Source: a virus. Taken from it: a stretch of DNA of 40,882 nt. The stretch covers positions 1 through 40,882 of the IMG/VR virus record IMGVR_UViG_3300025282_000007; one strand, given 5' to 3'. The translations under genes were made by a program, and so were the position numbers. This document shows, in pieces, positions 21,753-28,232 of the stretch. The notes below the pieces were generated by a model. The model was given only the letters and a program-made list of their open reading frames with translations, ran no database searches and had not been told where the DNA came from. How positions within the stretch are numbered: the first letter of the stretch is position 1; each line of letters starts with the position of its first letter.

Positions 21753-22539
21753 TTTTGCCTCCTATGGCATGTGCAAAGTTTTTGTAAACGGCCTTGAGCC
21801 GGGGGTCGTCGTCGGAGATCCGAATGGCCTCTGGCAACAGGAGCGTTCTGTCACCCGCCTCGTGGGTCTGGTCGGGCTTGGTAAACATCACCCGCCCCTT
21901 CTCGTCGTTGGTTGCGTACAGCACGATGTCACACATCTTCAGTACCACCTTGCGAGCTCCCTTGGGCAGTGTCGGTGCGGCCTTGATTGAGGTGGTTCTC
22001 AACTTGGCGTTGATGAGCTTGGAGTGGCTGACGAAGTACAGGCCCATGTTGAGGTGCTGGAACTTTCGCAGCAGCTCCTCAAAGGCGTTGTTGCAGGCTA
22101 CCCAGCCCACGCCCCACTCAAACAATACGGGCTTTCCATCGTCGTCGTACTTTTCAACCTGTGGGCTGACCCAGCCGTTTTGCTTACAAATATGGGCACA
22201 ACAATAGTCGTAGGCCACATCGATGGTGTCAAAGATGACCGTCTTGAATTCGTGCTCTTTGTGGACGAGCAGCTTGTAGATGTATTCAAGGTACTCCCAA
22301 CCATCCATATCCTTTTCAATCGGCGTACCTTCCGACCCGCGAACCTTTGCGAGGTTGCCGTCGCCCTTGACGCCCATCTGGAACACGTCCAGGTGGTTGA
22401 GGCCGGGCTCGGTGGCAATGAATAGGGCCCCCTCGGCATTGGAGCAAAACGACGATTTACCCCATTTTGGGTCGCCGTAAATAAGCAGGGATATGTCCCT
22501 GATGTCCCGCTTAGGCGGGGTGGTTTTGGTGGGTAACAC
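21739..22539 (-). CDS. Sak4-like RecA-fold ATPase / annealing protein
   Basis: A 266-aa protein starting at GTG 22539 (AAGGA upstream), overlapping the nuclease gene by 29 bp. Walker A is GDPKWGKS (22-29), followed by ALFIATEPGLNHLDV, and a Walker B-like strand FKTVIFDTIDVAYDY near 95-110. Sak4-type proteins are phage single-strand annealing factors that work with the SSB-like partner encoded next door. The C-terminal part has GARKVVLKMCDIVLYATND, as in this family. It probably promotes annealing or strand exchange during replication and recombination. Confidence 0.85.
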   Translation of the reverse strand: MLPTKTTPPKRDIRDISLLIYGDPKWGKSSFCSNAEGALFIATEPGLNHLDVFQMGVKGDGNLAKVRGSEGTPIEKDMDGWEYLEYIYKLLVHKEHEFKTVIFDTIDVAYDYCCAHICKQNGWVSPQVEKYDDDGKPVLFEWGVGWVACNNAFEELLRKFQHLNMGLYFVSHSKLINAKLRTTSIKAAPTLPKGARKVVLKMCDIVLYATNDEKGRVMFTKPDQTHEAGDRTLLLPEAIRISDDDPRLKAVYKNFAHAIGGKNEAS

Positions 22540-23434
22540 TGGTTTCCTTCTGAGAGAGCTCAGTGTGCGAGCGCTCCCGCTTTCGGTAAAGGGAGTGCCT
22601 GACGATGGGATTCATGCCAGACGAGCATAGGTCATAGTAGTCGCACATGCCCCCGAAGGCGTGCTTACACTGCGATTCGTTTTTGTAGTATTTGTTTTTG
22701 CGAGCTGCGGCCTGCATGTTGTCTTTGAGTTCCCAGACCTGTTCGCCAATTTCCCCCATAAGGGCCGGGTCAAACGACAGAAGGTACCGCTTGAACTGGA
22801 TGTCGTCAGCCATGCGCGCAATGCGGTCCTCGTCGCTTTCACCCTTACGCCCCTTGATGGCGCTCTTTTTGATGATGTTGAACAGGGCCTTGCGGATGGT
22901 GATGCCTTTATAGCGCCCATACTCCTGGCAGTAGAAGCGGGTCTGAAAGTCGCTCCACAGCGTGTTGGTGTACTTCTCAAGGTCTGTGCTGGTGGTTTTG
23001 TGTTCAAAGATGGCATAGGACTCGTCTGGGTATTGAATCAACCCGTCTATCTTGCCGGCGAGTTCCATGGTCGTTGACTGGTGGCCCGTGACGGGGTTGA
23101 TAAGGGGTCCGCAGAATTCGTCCTCCAGGGTGATAATCTTGAACTCATCCTCTTGGGGATATTTGCGGGCATAGGCAGTCATGATCGCCGCGCACTGGAT
23201 CCAGTTCCTGTTGTCGCCATCCACCCGGCTGTCGTGGATAAAATCCAGTATCTCCCCAAGCGGCTGGAGCCTGTGCCACATCTCTAAACAAAGGTGGATA
23301 AGGGTGCCTATCCACAGAGCCGGCGCCAGCTCCCTGATTTTCTCAATCAGGTCCAGGTAGCGGTGTTTGTATTTCTGGCGACAGTCGCGGAAGGTGGCTA
23401 TGGCCGAGTAGGTCGTGACGGTTTTGTCGGGCAT
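22511..23434 (-). CDS. Cas4/RecB-like nuclease with four Cys
   Basis: A 307-aa PD-(D/E)XK nuclease. Motifs: His47 (GTLIHLCLE), Asp130 (GKIDG), Glu144-x-Lys146 (FEHKT) and the Q165-x3-Y region (TRFYCQEY). Cys18 in FRDCRQKY plus C256, C264 and C270 form the four-cysteine set that holds an iron-sulphur cluster in Cas4-like and AddB-like enzymes. Likely role: 5'-to-3' or processive DNA resection that feeds the Sak4/SSB annealing system. In phages such genes sit with Sak4 and DUF669, as here. No CRISPR array or Cas genes are visible. Confidence 0.87.
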   Translation of the reverse strand: MPDKTVTTYSAIATFRDCRQKYKHRYLDLIEKIRELAPALWIGTLIHLCLEMWHRLQPLGEILDFIHDSRVDGDNRNWIQCAAIMTAYARKYPQEDEFKIITLEDEFCGPLINPVTGHQSTTMELAGKIDGLIQYPDESYAIFEHKTTSTDLEKYTNTLWSDFQTRFYCQEYGRYKGITIRKALFNIIKKSAIKGRKGESDEDRIARMADDIQFKRYLLSFDPALMGEIGEQVWELKDNMQAAARKNKYYKNESQCKHAFGGMCDYYDLCSSGMNPIVRHSLYRKRERSHTELSQKETSVTHQNHPA

Positions 23435-23443
23435 TCTGCAAAT

Positions 23444-23749
23444 CTAACCCACATTTTCCACAGCTTCAACCGCCCGTTTCGTAAATGGCGAATACCCTGC
23501 ATTGTCGGGGTGGGGCGGGTTGTGGGAAACCAAGACAGTCTCCCTGTGGCTCCCGTTTTCGATTCGCTTTCTTTTGGTCATGGCGGACACAAAGGCCTGT
23601 GAGCAGCTCTCGCAGATGTCGGCATCGTCGAATATCGTCTGCGTCTGACCCTGTAGGCTTACCTTCCCCCATCCGGTTGGGACTTTCGTCGAGAAGACAT
23701 CACGGGCGCAGTTATCGCAGGCATACTGTGTGACGCTGCTCTGGCTCAT
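23444..23749 (-). CDS. Zinc-ribbon protein, unknown
   Basis: A 101-aa protein with ATG 23749 overlapping the upstream TGA (ATGA). Two CxxC pairs, CDNCARDVF and CESCSQAF about 35 residues apart, indicate a zinc ribbon. The C-terminal 40 residues are polar and end in a helix. No family name can be given. Its place between two nuclease genes suggests a DNA-binding helper. Confidence 0.7.
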   Translation of the reverse strand: MSQSSVTQYACDNCARDVFSTKVPTGWGKVSLQGQTQTIFDDADICESCSQAFVSAMTKRKRIENGSHRETVLVSHNPPHPDNAGYSPFTKRAVEAVENVG

Positions 23750-24129
23750 TTAGAGCGGCTCTCGTGCCACTCGGATATAAAGTCCAACATATCCTCCATC
23801 GAGAGCGTAAAGAGCGTTGTTTGGCCCCTCCCGTTGGCCCTGGTGATAGCGCAGGCAATCTTGCCCTTCGGACAGGCCTCGGTGGCCTGCTCATAGGCGC
23901 GGCGAATGTTAGGCTGGGCGGTGCGCTTGCACTCGGGTGCAAAGACGGGCATCTGCAAATCAGGCATCTTATCCGCCGCACCTCCGCGAGATTGAATACC
24001 CCTCTTGCAGGAAGCGCCGGGCATTGCCTCGCGGAATTGCGATGCACAGAGCCTCTCGAAGTCATGGCCCTTTTTGCGGTTGTACGCGCCGGATGGCATT
24101 ACCAGACAATGCCCAGGTCGCGCTGCCAT
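23746..24129 (-). CDS. Holliday-junction-resolvase-like PD-(D/E)XK nuclease
   Basis: A 127-aa protein. ATG 24129 is given; ATG 24099 is an alternative start, and neither has a good Shine-Dalgarno. It carries RKKGHDFERLCASQFREAMP (Glu in the first helix), PDLQMPVFAPECKR (Asp and the E-x-K pair) and RRAYEQATEACPKG, the arrangement of archaeal Hjc-like and phage resolvase nucleases. It could resolve branched replication intermediates before packaging, a job that fits recombination-dependent replication with the adjoining genes. Confidence 0.75.
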   Translation of the reverse strand: MAARPGHCLVMPSGAYNRKKGHDFERLCASQFREAMPGASCKRGIQSRGGAADKMPDLQMPVFAPECKRTAQPNIRRAYEQATEACPKGKIACAITRANGRGQTTLFTLSMEDMLDFISEWHESRSK

Positions 24130-24168
24130 TGAAGGTAGCGCCTCACCGTGCGAACGCTACGGGGCACC

Positions 24169-25497
24169 TTAGACCCCCGCTGAATGAGCGGGCGCTTCGG
24201 CTTCTTCTGTTGTTTCGGTGGTCTGTGGGGCATCTTCAATCTCCTTTATCTGCTCACCGCTGAGTCCCTTGGTGTAAACCGAGTGCATTGCGTAATCCCA
24301 GATGATTTCACCGGTCACAGATGCAGCCGTCAGCTCGTCTTTCCAGTTTTTGAGCTGGCCCGCAGCGTATGCGTCGGAGGCGCCGTTGGTTCCCTTTACC
24401 AAAGAAAAAGCACCCTCCCTGTTGTCTTCGATCCACTCCAGCCACAGCAATGCCTTTTGCCGGTTGATGTCGCGCCTTTCGTCAGTGAGGGCTGGCTTAG
24501 TGACGAGCTCGGTCTCCCGCTGCTCCTTTTGAGCCCCTTCCCACATCACCGCCTCAACAACCAACGTGTCGATGCGCTGCTTTACGTCAGCAAACGTGTC
24601 TGCGCGCCGGCCAAAAATGGTCGCTGGGTGCCGGTAAAGGTCGTCGCCATTTGGCATAAACCGCCGCTTGGTACACTGGTAAGCGTAGCGAATGGCCAGC
24701 CGCATGTGCTCGTCGTCCACGCAGTGAGTTACCCTCAACACTTGACTCCGGTACGGGGCAAACTCGCGGTGATGCCAGTGCTTGCCCTTCTGGCCGAGGT
24801 GGTTGTAGAACTTCCACCAGCCGATTGCGAGCTTCTCTGCCTCGCTACCAGGCTCCCACTGTTTCTCCAAAGCGCCCATAACCCCGTCCTGGATTACCTG
24901 TAGTGGTTGTGGTTGTTCCTTTCGTGCGCGCACGTTTACAACCTCGAACGTAGTGAGAGGTTGTTTTAACTTAAACTTAACTTCAGGAGTGAGTGTCTCG
25001 TGAGGGCTCACTGACCGCTCACTGATTGGCCCGCAGTCAGTTGGTTTCTCCCCATCACGTACCGTTGGGTTGGCCGACTTGGGCCGGTGCGTGTTGGGGG
25101 GAAGGGGGGCGCCAGAACTTGGCTGATAAAACCTGTCCTCACTGAGGCAGTCATGAGTAATCGGTGAGCCCTCATTGATTGGTGGGTTGCCGGTCTTTGA
25201 TGGGCGGTTGATTTTCTGCCACTTCAGGAACGAAGTGATGCGGCCGAAGGTTTCGCTCTTCACCATATAAAGCGCCAGCCTGCCCGTCTCAACGAGGGGG
25301 AGGAGAGCGCTTTTCATGTCGATGTTGTTGTCGTATGGAAAGCACTTTGAGTGCAGCCAGCTCGGGTTTGCTCGGATGTGTCCATAGTCATCCGAGTGGT
25401 TCCAGAGCGCGATGTAGGTGAGTCTTGTGACAAGCGGCCATGAGGCCACAGTTTCATCGTCCCAAAAGGATGGGTCGATCATTCGTTTGCGTGACAT
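24169..25497 (-). CDS. Replisome organiser / replication initiation protein
   Basis: A 442-aa protein with ATG 25497 behind GGAGGTAACT. The N-terminal ~110 residues (MIDPSFWDDETVASWPLVTR, then LWNHSDDYGHIRANP, then FLKWQKINRPSK) match the winged-helix origin-binding domain of phage replisome organisers (O-like or DnaD-like). A Ser/Pro-rich linker is followed by a DnaT/DnaD-like C-terminal region near 210-330 (KFYNHLGQKGKHWHH, AIRYAYQCTKRRFMP). It probably binds the origin, possibly inside its own gene, and loads the host helicase. No phage helicase, primase or polymerase is present. Confidence 0.83.
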   Translation of the reverse strand: MSRKRMIDPSFWDDETVASWPLVTRLTYIALWNHSDDYGHIRANPSWLHSKCFPYDNNIDMKSALLPLVETGRLALYMVKSETFGRITSFLKWQKINRPSKTGNPPINEGSPITHDCLSEDRFYQPSSGAPLPPNTHRPKSANPTVRDGEKPTDCGPISERSVSPHETLTPEVKFKLKQPLTTFEVVNVRARKEQPQPLQVIQDGVMGALEKQWEPGSEAEKLAIGWWKFYNHLGQKGKHWHHREFAPYRSQVLRVTHCVDDEHMRLAIRYAYQCTKRRFMPNGDDLYRHPATIFGRRADTFADVKQRIDTLVVEAVMWEGAQKEQRETELVTKPALTDERRDINRQKALLWLEWIEDNREGAFSLVKGTNGASDAYAAGQLKNWKDELTAASVTGEIIWDYAMHSVYTKGLSGEQIKEIEDAPQTTETTEEAEAPAHSAGV

Positions 25498-25507
25498 AGT
25501 TACCTCC
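25495..25507 (-). promoter_or_regulatory. Shared early leader GGAGG-N2-AACTATG at the replication gene
   Basis: On the minus strand this reads GGAGGTAACTATG, where ATG is the start of the replisome organiser. Similar AACTATG starts occur at 19861, 19263, 18476 and in the uORF at 17375, with a start-like copy without gene at 15280. The 52-bp gap upstream also has a consensus TTGACA near 25540 but no -10 at the right distance. Confidence 0.5.
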
Positions 25508-25549
25508 GACTATAGAAGGTCTCTATGTGGCGACACTCTGTCAACAAAA

Positions 25550-25798
25550 TCAACCGTCTTTTTTCACTGAGGAATCAGTGAGGCTCTGTCGCTCGTCTAT
25601 GATTTCAACAACGTCAGCCTCAAGGTGGACAGCGTTGGTGATAATTGCCAGCCAGGCGTGATAAAGGCCTTTTTGAAAGATGTCAGACAATGCCGATAAC
25701 CAGTTGTCCTGGACCCAGCCTGGGAGGGTTTTGCGCGCCTCTGCCTGCGCTGCGGCCATGAGTAAAGAGACAATTTTTTTTGCCGCCTCGTCGTTCAT
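25550..25798 (-). CDS. Small helical protein after the lysis genes, unknown
   Basis: An 82-aa protein with ATG 25798 overlapping the upstream stop (ATGA). It is helical, with MNDEAAKKIVSLLMAAAQAE, VQDNWLSALSDIFQKGLYHA and a hydrophobic IITNAVHLEADVV. No transmembrane segment is convincing. It is the last gene of the long late block. Role unknown; a lysis regulator is conceivable from its place only. Confidence 0.68.
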   Translation of the reverse strand: MNDEAAKKIVSLLMAAAQAEARKTLPGWVQDNWLSALSDIFQKGLYHAWLAIITNAVHLEADVVEIIDERQSLTDSSVKKDG

Positions 25799-26247
25799 TC
25801 TTCCGTCTCTTCGGGCAGCGGAATGTTGTCCATACCTTCGCAGCAGATGGCGGCGTCATTACAGCTTGCCATTATCTTCGGAACGTTCTTTGCCCTGATG
25901 CTTGCGCGGAGCTCTCCGTCACAGGTGACCCTCACCTCTCCAGCTGGAGAGGGCAGGCCGTCAGGGTGTGCTGTGATGCGCACCTGGGCTTTTGCACAGG
26001 TGGATGCAGAGCATTGAACCAAGCCCATCGGCATGGCCAAGATGAGGATTGGGACAATTGCCCGTCGCATTCCGTAGGTTACCGTGACGCCAAGCAGGCT
26101 GCATAGCGTGACAAACACTTCGTCGGGGATTTCCAGGCCGGTGTACATGGGCAGCACGGCCTTTAGGATCACAAGGACGCCAAGGGCCACTGCTGACTGC
26201 ACAGTAAGGCTACGTTTCATTTCTTTCGGTGCGTTTTTTTTGCTCAT
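25795..26247 (-). CDS. Holin-like membrane protein with lipoprotein-like C-terminal part
   Basis: A 150-aa protein with ATG 26247 overlapping the spanin-like stop, GGAG upstream. Hydrophobic segments at ~17-33 (VALGVLVILKAVLPMY) and ~44-58 (VFVTLCSLLGVTVTYG) look like a holin. At Met60 a new signal-like stretch starts (MRRAIVPILILAMPMG) and ends at LVQCSAS, a near-lipobox with Gln at -1. The following 65 residues are soluble with several Cys. This could be one protein, or an outer-spanin lipoprotein made from an internal start at 26070, where only a weak Shine-Dalgarno is seen. Holin function is inferred from the cassette. Confidence 0.7.
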   Translation of the reverse strand: MSKKNAPKEMKRSLTVQSAVALGVLVILKAVLPMYTGLEIPDEVFVTLCSLLGVTVTYGMRRAIVPILILAMPMGLVQCSASTCAKAQVRITAHPDGLPSPAGEVRVTCDGELRASIRAKNVPKIMASCNDAAICCEGMDNIPLPEETEE

Positions 26248-26552
26248 CTGCTCTCCATGTCATCAAGCTTTATTATGATGCGGTCCTGGTTCTTGAGAAT
26301 GGCCCGCTGCGAGGCCTCTACGCGCGCCTGGCTCTGCTGCATCTTGTTAACTCGTTGTTGGAGTTTAACAACCTTCTTGTCGGTGTGGTCAATGCGTTTG
26401 TGTAATTTGGTGTCTTCGCTTGCCGATACCGCGTGACTGGTTTCTGCCTCGCTCTGCATTCTGCCCAGGTCTATACTTGTGGATATAAGCCACGCGAGGC
26501 CCGCGAGAACGGCCATTATTACAGGCCACCACTTCAAAAGCTGCTGCTTCAT
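26244..26552 (-). CDS. Inner-spanin-like protein (Rz type)
   Basis: A 102-aa protein with ATG 26552 overlapping the endolysin stop (ATGA). Residues ~7-26 (LKWWPVIMAVLAGLAWLIST) form one N-terminal membrane helix; the rest is an uninterrupted hydrophilic helix with coiled-coil spacing (HTDKKVVKLQQRVNKMQQSQ). This N-in, periplasmic coiled-coil design is that of inner spanins, which help fuse the inner and outer membranes at lysis of Gram-negative hosts. It could also be a holin-associated protein. Its partner may be the lipoprotein-like part of the next gene. Confidence 0.68.
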   Translation of the reverse strand: MKQQLLKWWPVIMAVLAGLAWLISTSIDLGRMQSEAETSHAVSASEDTKLHKRIDHTDKKVVKLQQRVNKMQQSQARVEASQRAILKNQDRIIIKLDDMESR

Positions 26553-27406
26553 GCGTCCATCCTTAGTTGCTCAAGCCCGCCCGGCTTCATGTGATTACGG
26601 TCAACGCGGCCCTTGCATCCGGGCACCTTGCCGTGACCAGTCCACTGCCAGACAACCCAGTCGTTTGGTTTCCACGGGGCGGGGTTTTTTGTGGGGGCCG
26701 TGACCTGTTCGCTGCGGTACTCACACCACCACTGGCGGTACTCGGCAAGTTCTTTTTTGAGGGCCGCATCCCCTTTTAGGAGCCTCGACACACAGGCCCA
26801 CCGTGCGCTGTACATGAGTATGCTTTTTGGCTTCAGGCCGAGCTCCTTCTCGACGGTGTGGCACCACTCGAAAATCCACTCTAAATTGTAGTTATGGTCG
26901 TTTTTGAGCAAGCCGCTTTCGAGGTCAAGCGCGGGCACGAGGTCTCCCGGTTTGTGGTCGTAGCAGTTTAGGAAGTTGTGACCCTCGTTGACGGCATCGC
27001 CAAGTTGCAGGCTTTGATACGTGTCAGGCCTGGCAAAATGGTAGCCGCCGGTTTTTATTCCGACTGATCGGGCCCCCGCTAAATTTTCTTTCCTGCGACC
27101 ATTATGATGGGTTGTGCCCTCAGATTGTTTGCACCACATATACTTGATGCCTGCGCCGGCCACCGCCTCCCAATCGATATCCCCATTGTATGCCGACACG
27201 TCAATGCCGGGAATCATCGTTGTTGTGGGCTTTGTTTTGAGCCTTGCCAGGGCATCTTCGGCCACGCCTGTTTCGCCAAACTCTTTGTAGAGGTAGGTGA
27301 CTGCCGCGCTCAAAGTGATTGGGCCAAGGATACCGTCAAGCAGCCCGGAATCGTAGCCCGCAGAATTTAGCCCTGCTTGGAGGCGTTTAACGTCGGCCTT
27401 ATTCAT
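26549..27406 (-). CDS. Endolysin: peptidoglycan-binding domain + GH25 muramidase
   Basis: A 285-aa lysis enzyme. Residues ~4-40 (DVKRLQAGLNSAGYDSGLLDG-type repeat) form a peptidoglycan-binding domain. From ~64 a GH25 lysozyme domain follows: GIDVSAYNGDIDW (Asp69), GGYHFARP (120-127), PALDLES with the acidic pair Asp161 and Glu163, and a C-terminal VVWQWTGHGKVPG and VDRN. It cleaves the bond between N-acetylmuramic acid and N-acetylglucosamine. No signal peptide is visible, so it needs the holin to reach the wall. Start ATG 27406 has no clear Shine-Dalgarno. Confidence 0.92.
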   Translation of the reverse strand: MNKADVKRLQAGLNSAGYDSGLLDGILGPITLSAAVTYLYKEFGETGVAEDALARLKTKPTTTMIPGIDVSAYNGDIDWEAVAGAGIKYMWCKQSEGTTHHNGRRKENLAGARSVGIKTGGYHFARPDTYQSLQLGDAVNEGHNFLNCYDHKPGDLVPALDLESGLLKNDHNYNLEWIFEWCHTVEKELGLKPKSILMYSARWACVSRLLKGDAALKKELAEYRQWWCEYRSEQVTAPTKNPAPWKPNDWVVWQWTGHGKVPGCKGRVDRNHMKPGGLEQLRMDA

Positions 27407-27409
27407 TTG

Positions 27410-27970
27410 CTAAAAGCTCGTTTTGTAGGTGCCCATAAGGCTGGAGCGCCGGGGGTCTTCGATGTCGTATTTACCCCGAGCTCCGACTGAACCGGCATCT
27501 CCCAGGTTGTAGCTAAACTCCCCAGAAACCGCACGCTCGCCCTCCGGTAACACTGCTTCGGCAGAAGCGGAAACGGGCTGTCCTGTGTATGAGGCACCTA
27601 CTCTGCTTGGATCTGTCCCGCGCATGGCTAGCCACATTCGCAGCTCCTGGGGGTCCACGCCGAGGCTCCTGGCCATAACTTCAAACTGTCGCTCGTCCTT
27701 GCTAAGTGTCGCGCTGCCGCCGAGCTGGTAGCCCCCGAGCTGGCCCTGAGCTCCGAGGGTGTATTCACCCCCGCCACCCCCACCAAACAGCGGAAACTGC
27801 TCACCCATTGAGCGCATTTTTCCGCCCGCAAGCGTCAGCGGCGTTTTTGCCGGCGGCGGTTGCGGGAAGGGCGGGTTGAGGCTGACGTCCAAGCCGCCGC
27901 GAACACCAAGCCCGCCACCGGCGTTTCGTTCTAAAATTGAGCGCAGGGCGTCTGCTCGTGGGTCAGCCAT
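27410..27970 (-). CDS. Beta-barrel-like small protein upstream of the endolysin
   Basis: A 186-aa protein. ATG 27970 overlaps the stop of the preceding gene by 8 bp (ATGGCTGA). The N-terminal ~50 residues are Pro/Gly-rich. The rest alternates hydrophobic and small residues in Gly-rich strands (GGEYTLGAQGQLGGYQLGG; GEFSYNLGDAGSVGARGKYD) and ends in GTYKTSF, with the terminal Phe and aromatic pattern of outer-membrane barrels. No signal peptide is seen. It may be a virion component that inserts in a membrane, or a beta-solenoid. I know no family. Confidence 0.72.
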   Translation of the reverse strand: MADPRADALRSILERNAGGGLGVRGGLDVSLNPPFPQPPPAKTPLTLAGGKMRSMGEQFPLFGGGGGGEYTLGAQGQLGGYQLGGSATLSKDERQFEVMARSLGVDPQELRMWLAMRGTDPSRVGASYTGQPVSASAEAVLPEGERAVSGEFSYNLGDAGSVGARGKYDIEDPRRSSLMGTYKTSF

Positions 27971-28184
27971 CAGCGGCCTCCAGGGCGGCGATGATTTTAG
28001 TCTTGGCATCTCTCGACGACACGCTTACGCCGCGCTCGTCCGCGAGGGCCAAAAGCTCCCGCTTAAGCAAGTCACTGTAAGCTGGAGCCACCACGGCCGC
28101 TGGAACGGGCGGGGCGACAGGCAAGCTTTTAGTCGACTGCGGTGTTTCTGACTTGGGCCAACTGGCAAAGCTGTGGTGTCTCAT
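27963..28184 (-). CDS. Small HeH/SAP-like domain protein
   Basis: A 73-aa protein with ATG 28184 behind AGGAG. After a Ser/Pro/Ala-rich start, residues ~36-70 (YSDLLKRELLALADERGVSV, KTKIIAALEAAD) form the helix-extended-helix motif found in Rho N-terminal and SAP-like domains, which can bind nucleic acid. It starts the lysis-side genes after the fibre gene. Exact role unknown. Confidence 0.7.
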   Translation of the reverse strand: MRHHSFASWPKSETPQSTKSLPVAPPVPAAVVAPAYSDLLKRELLALADERGVSVSSRDAKTKIIAALEAADG

Positions 28185-28232
28185 ATCTAACTCCTAAACA
28201 CTTGTTACAAAACACACTATCAACCACCTCCT

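Noticed and set aside
22511-23434. Cas4 as part of a CRISPR system
   Set aside because: No other Cas genes or arrays; neighbours are phage recombination genes.
24184-24903. Plus-strand open frame of 239 codons
   Set aside because: It is antisense to the replisome organiser, has no start context, and its composition (many Val, Leu, His) is that of a shadow frame.
25518-25545. Consensus TTGACA as complete promoter for the replication block
   Set aside because: No acceptable -10 box at 16-18 bases; the nearest TATAGT is 24 bases away, so I list it only as a possible element.
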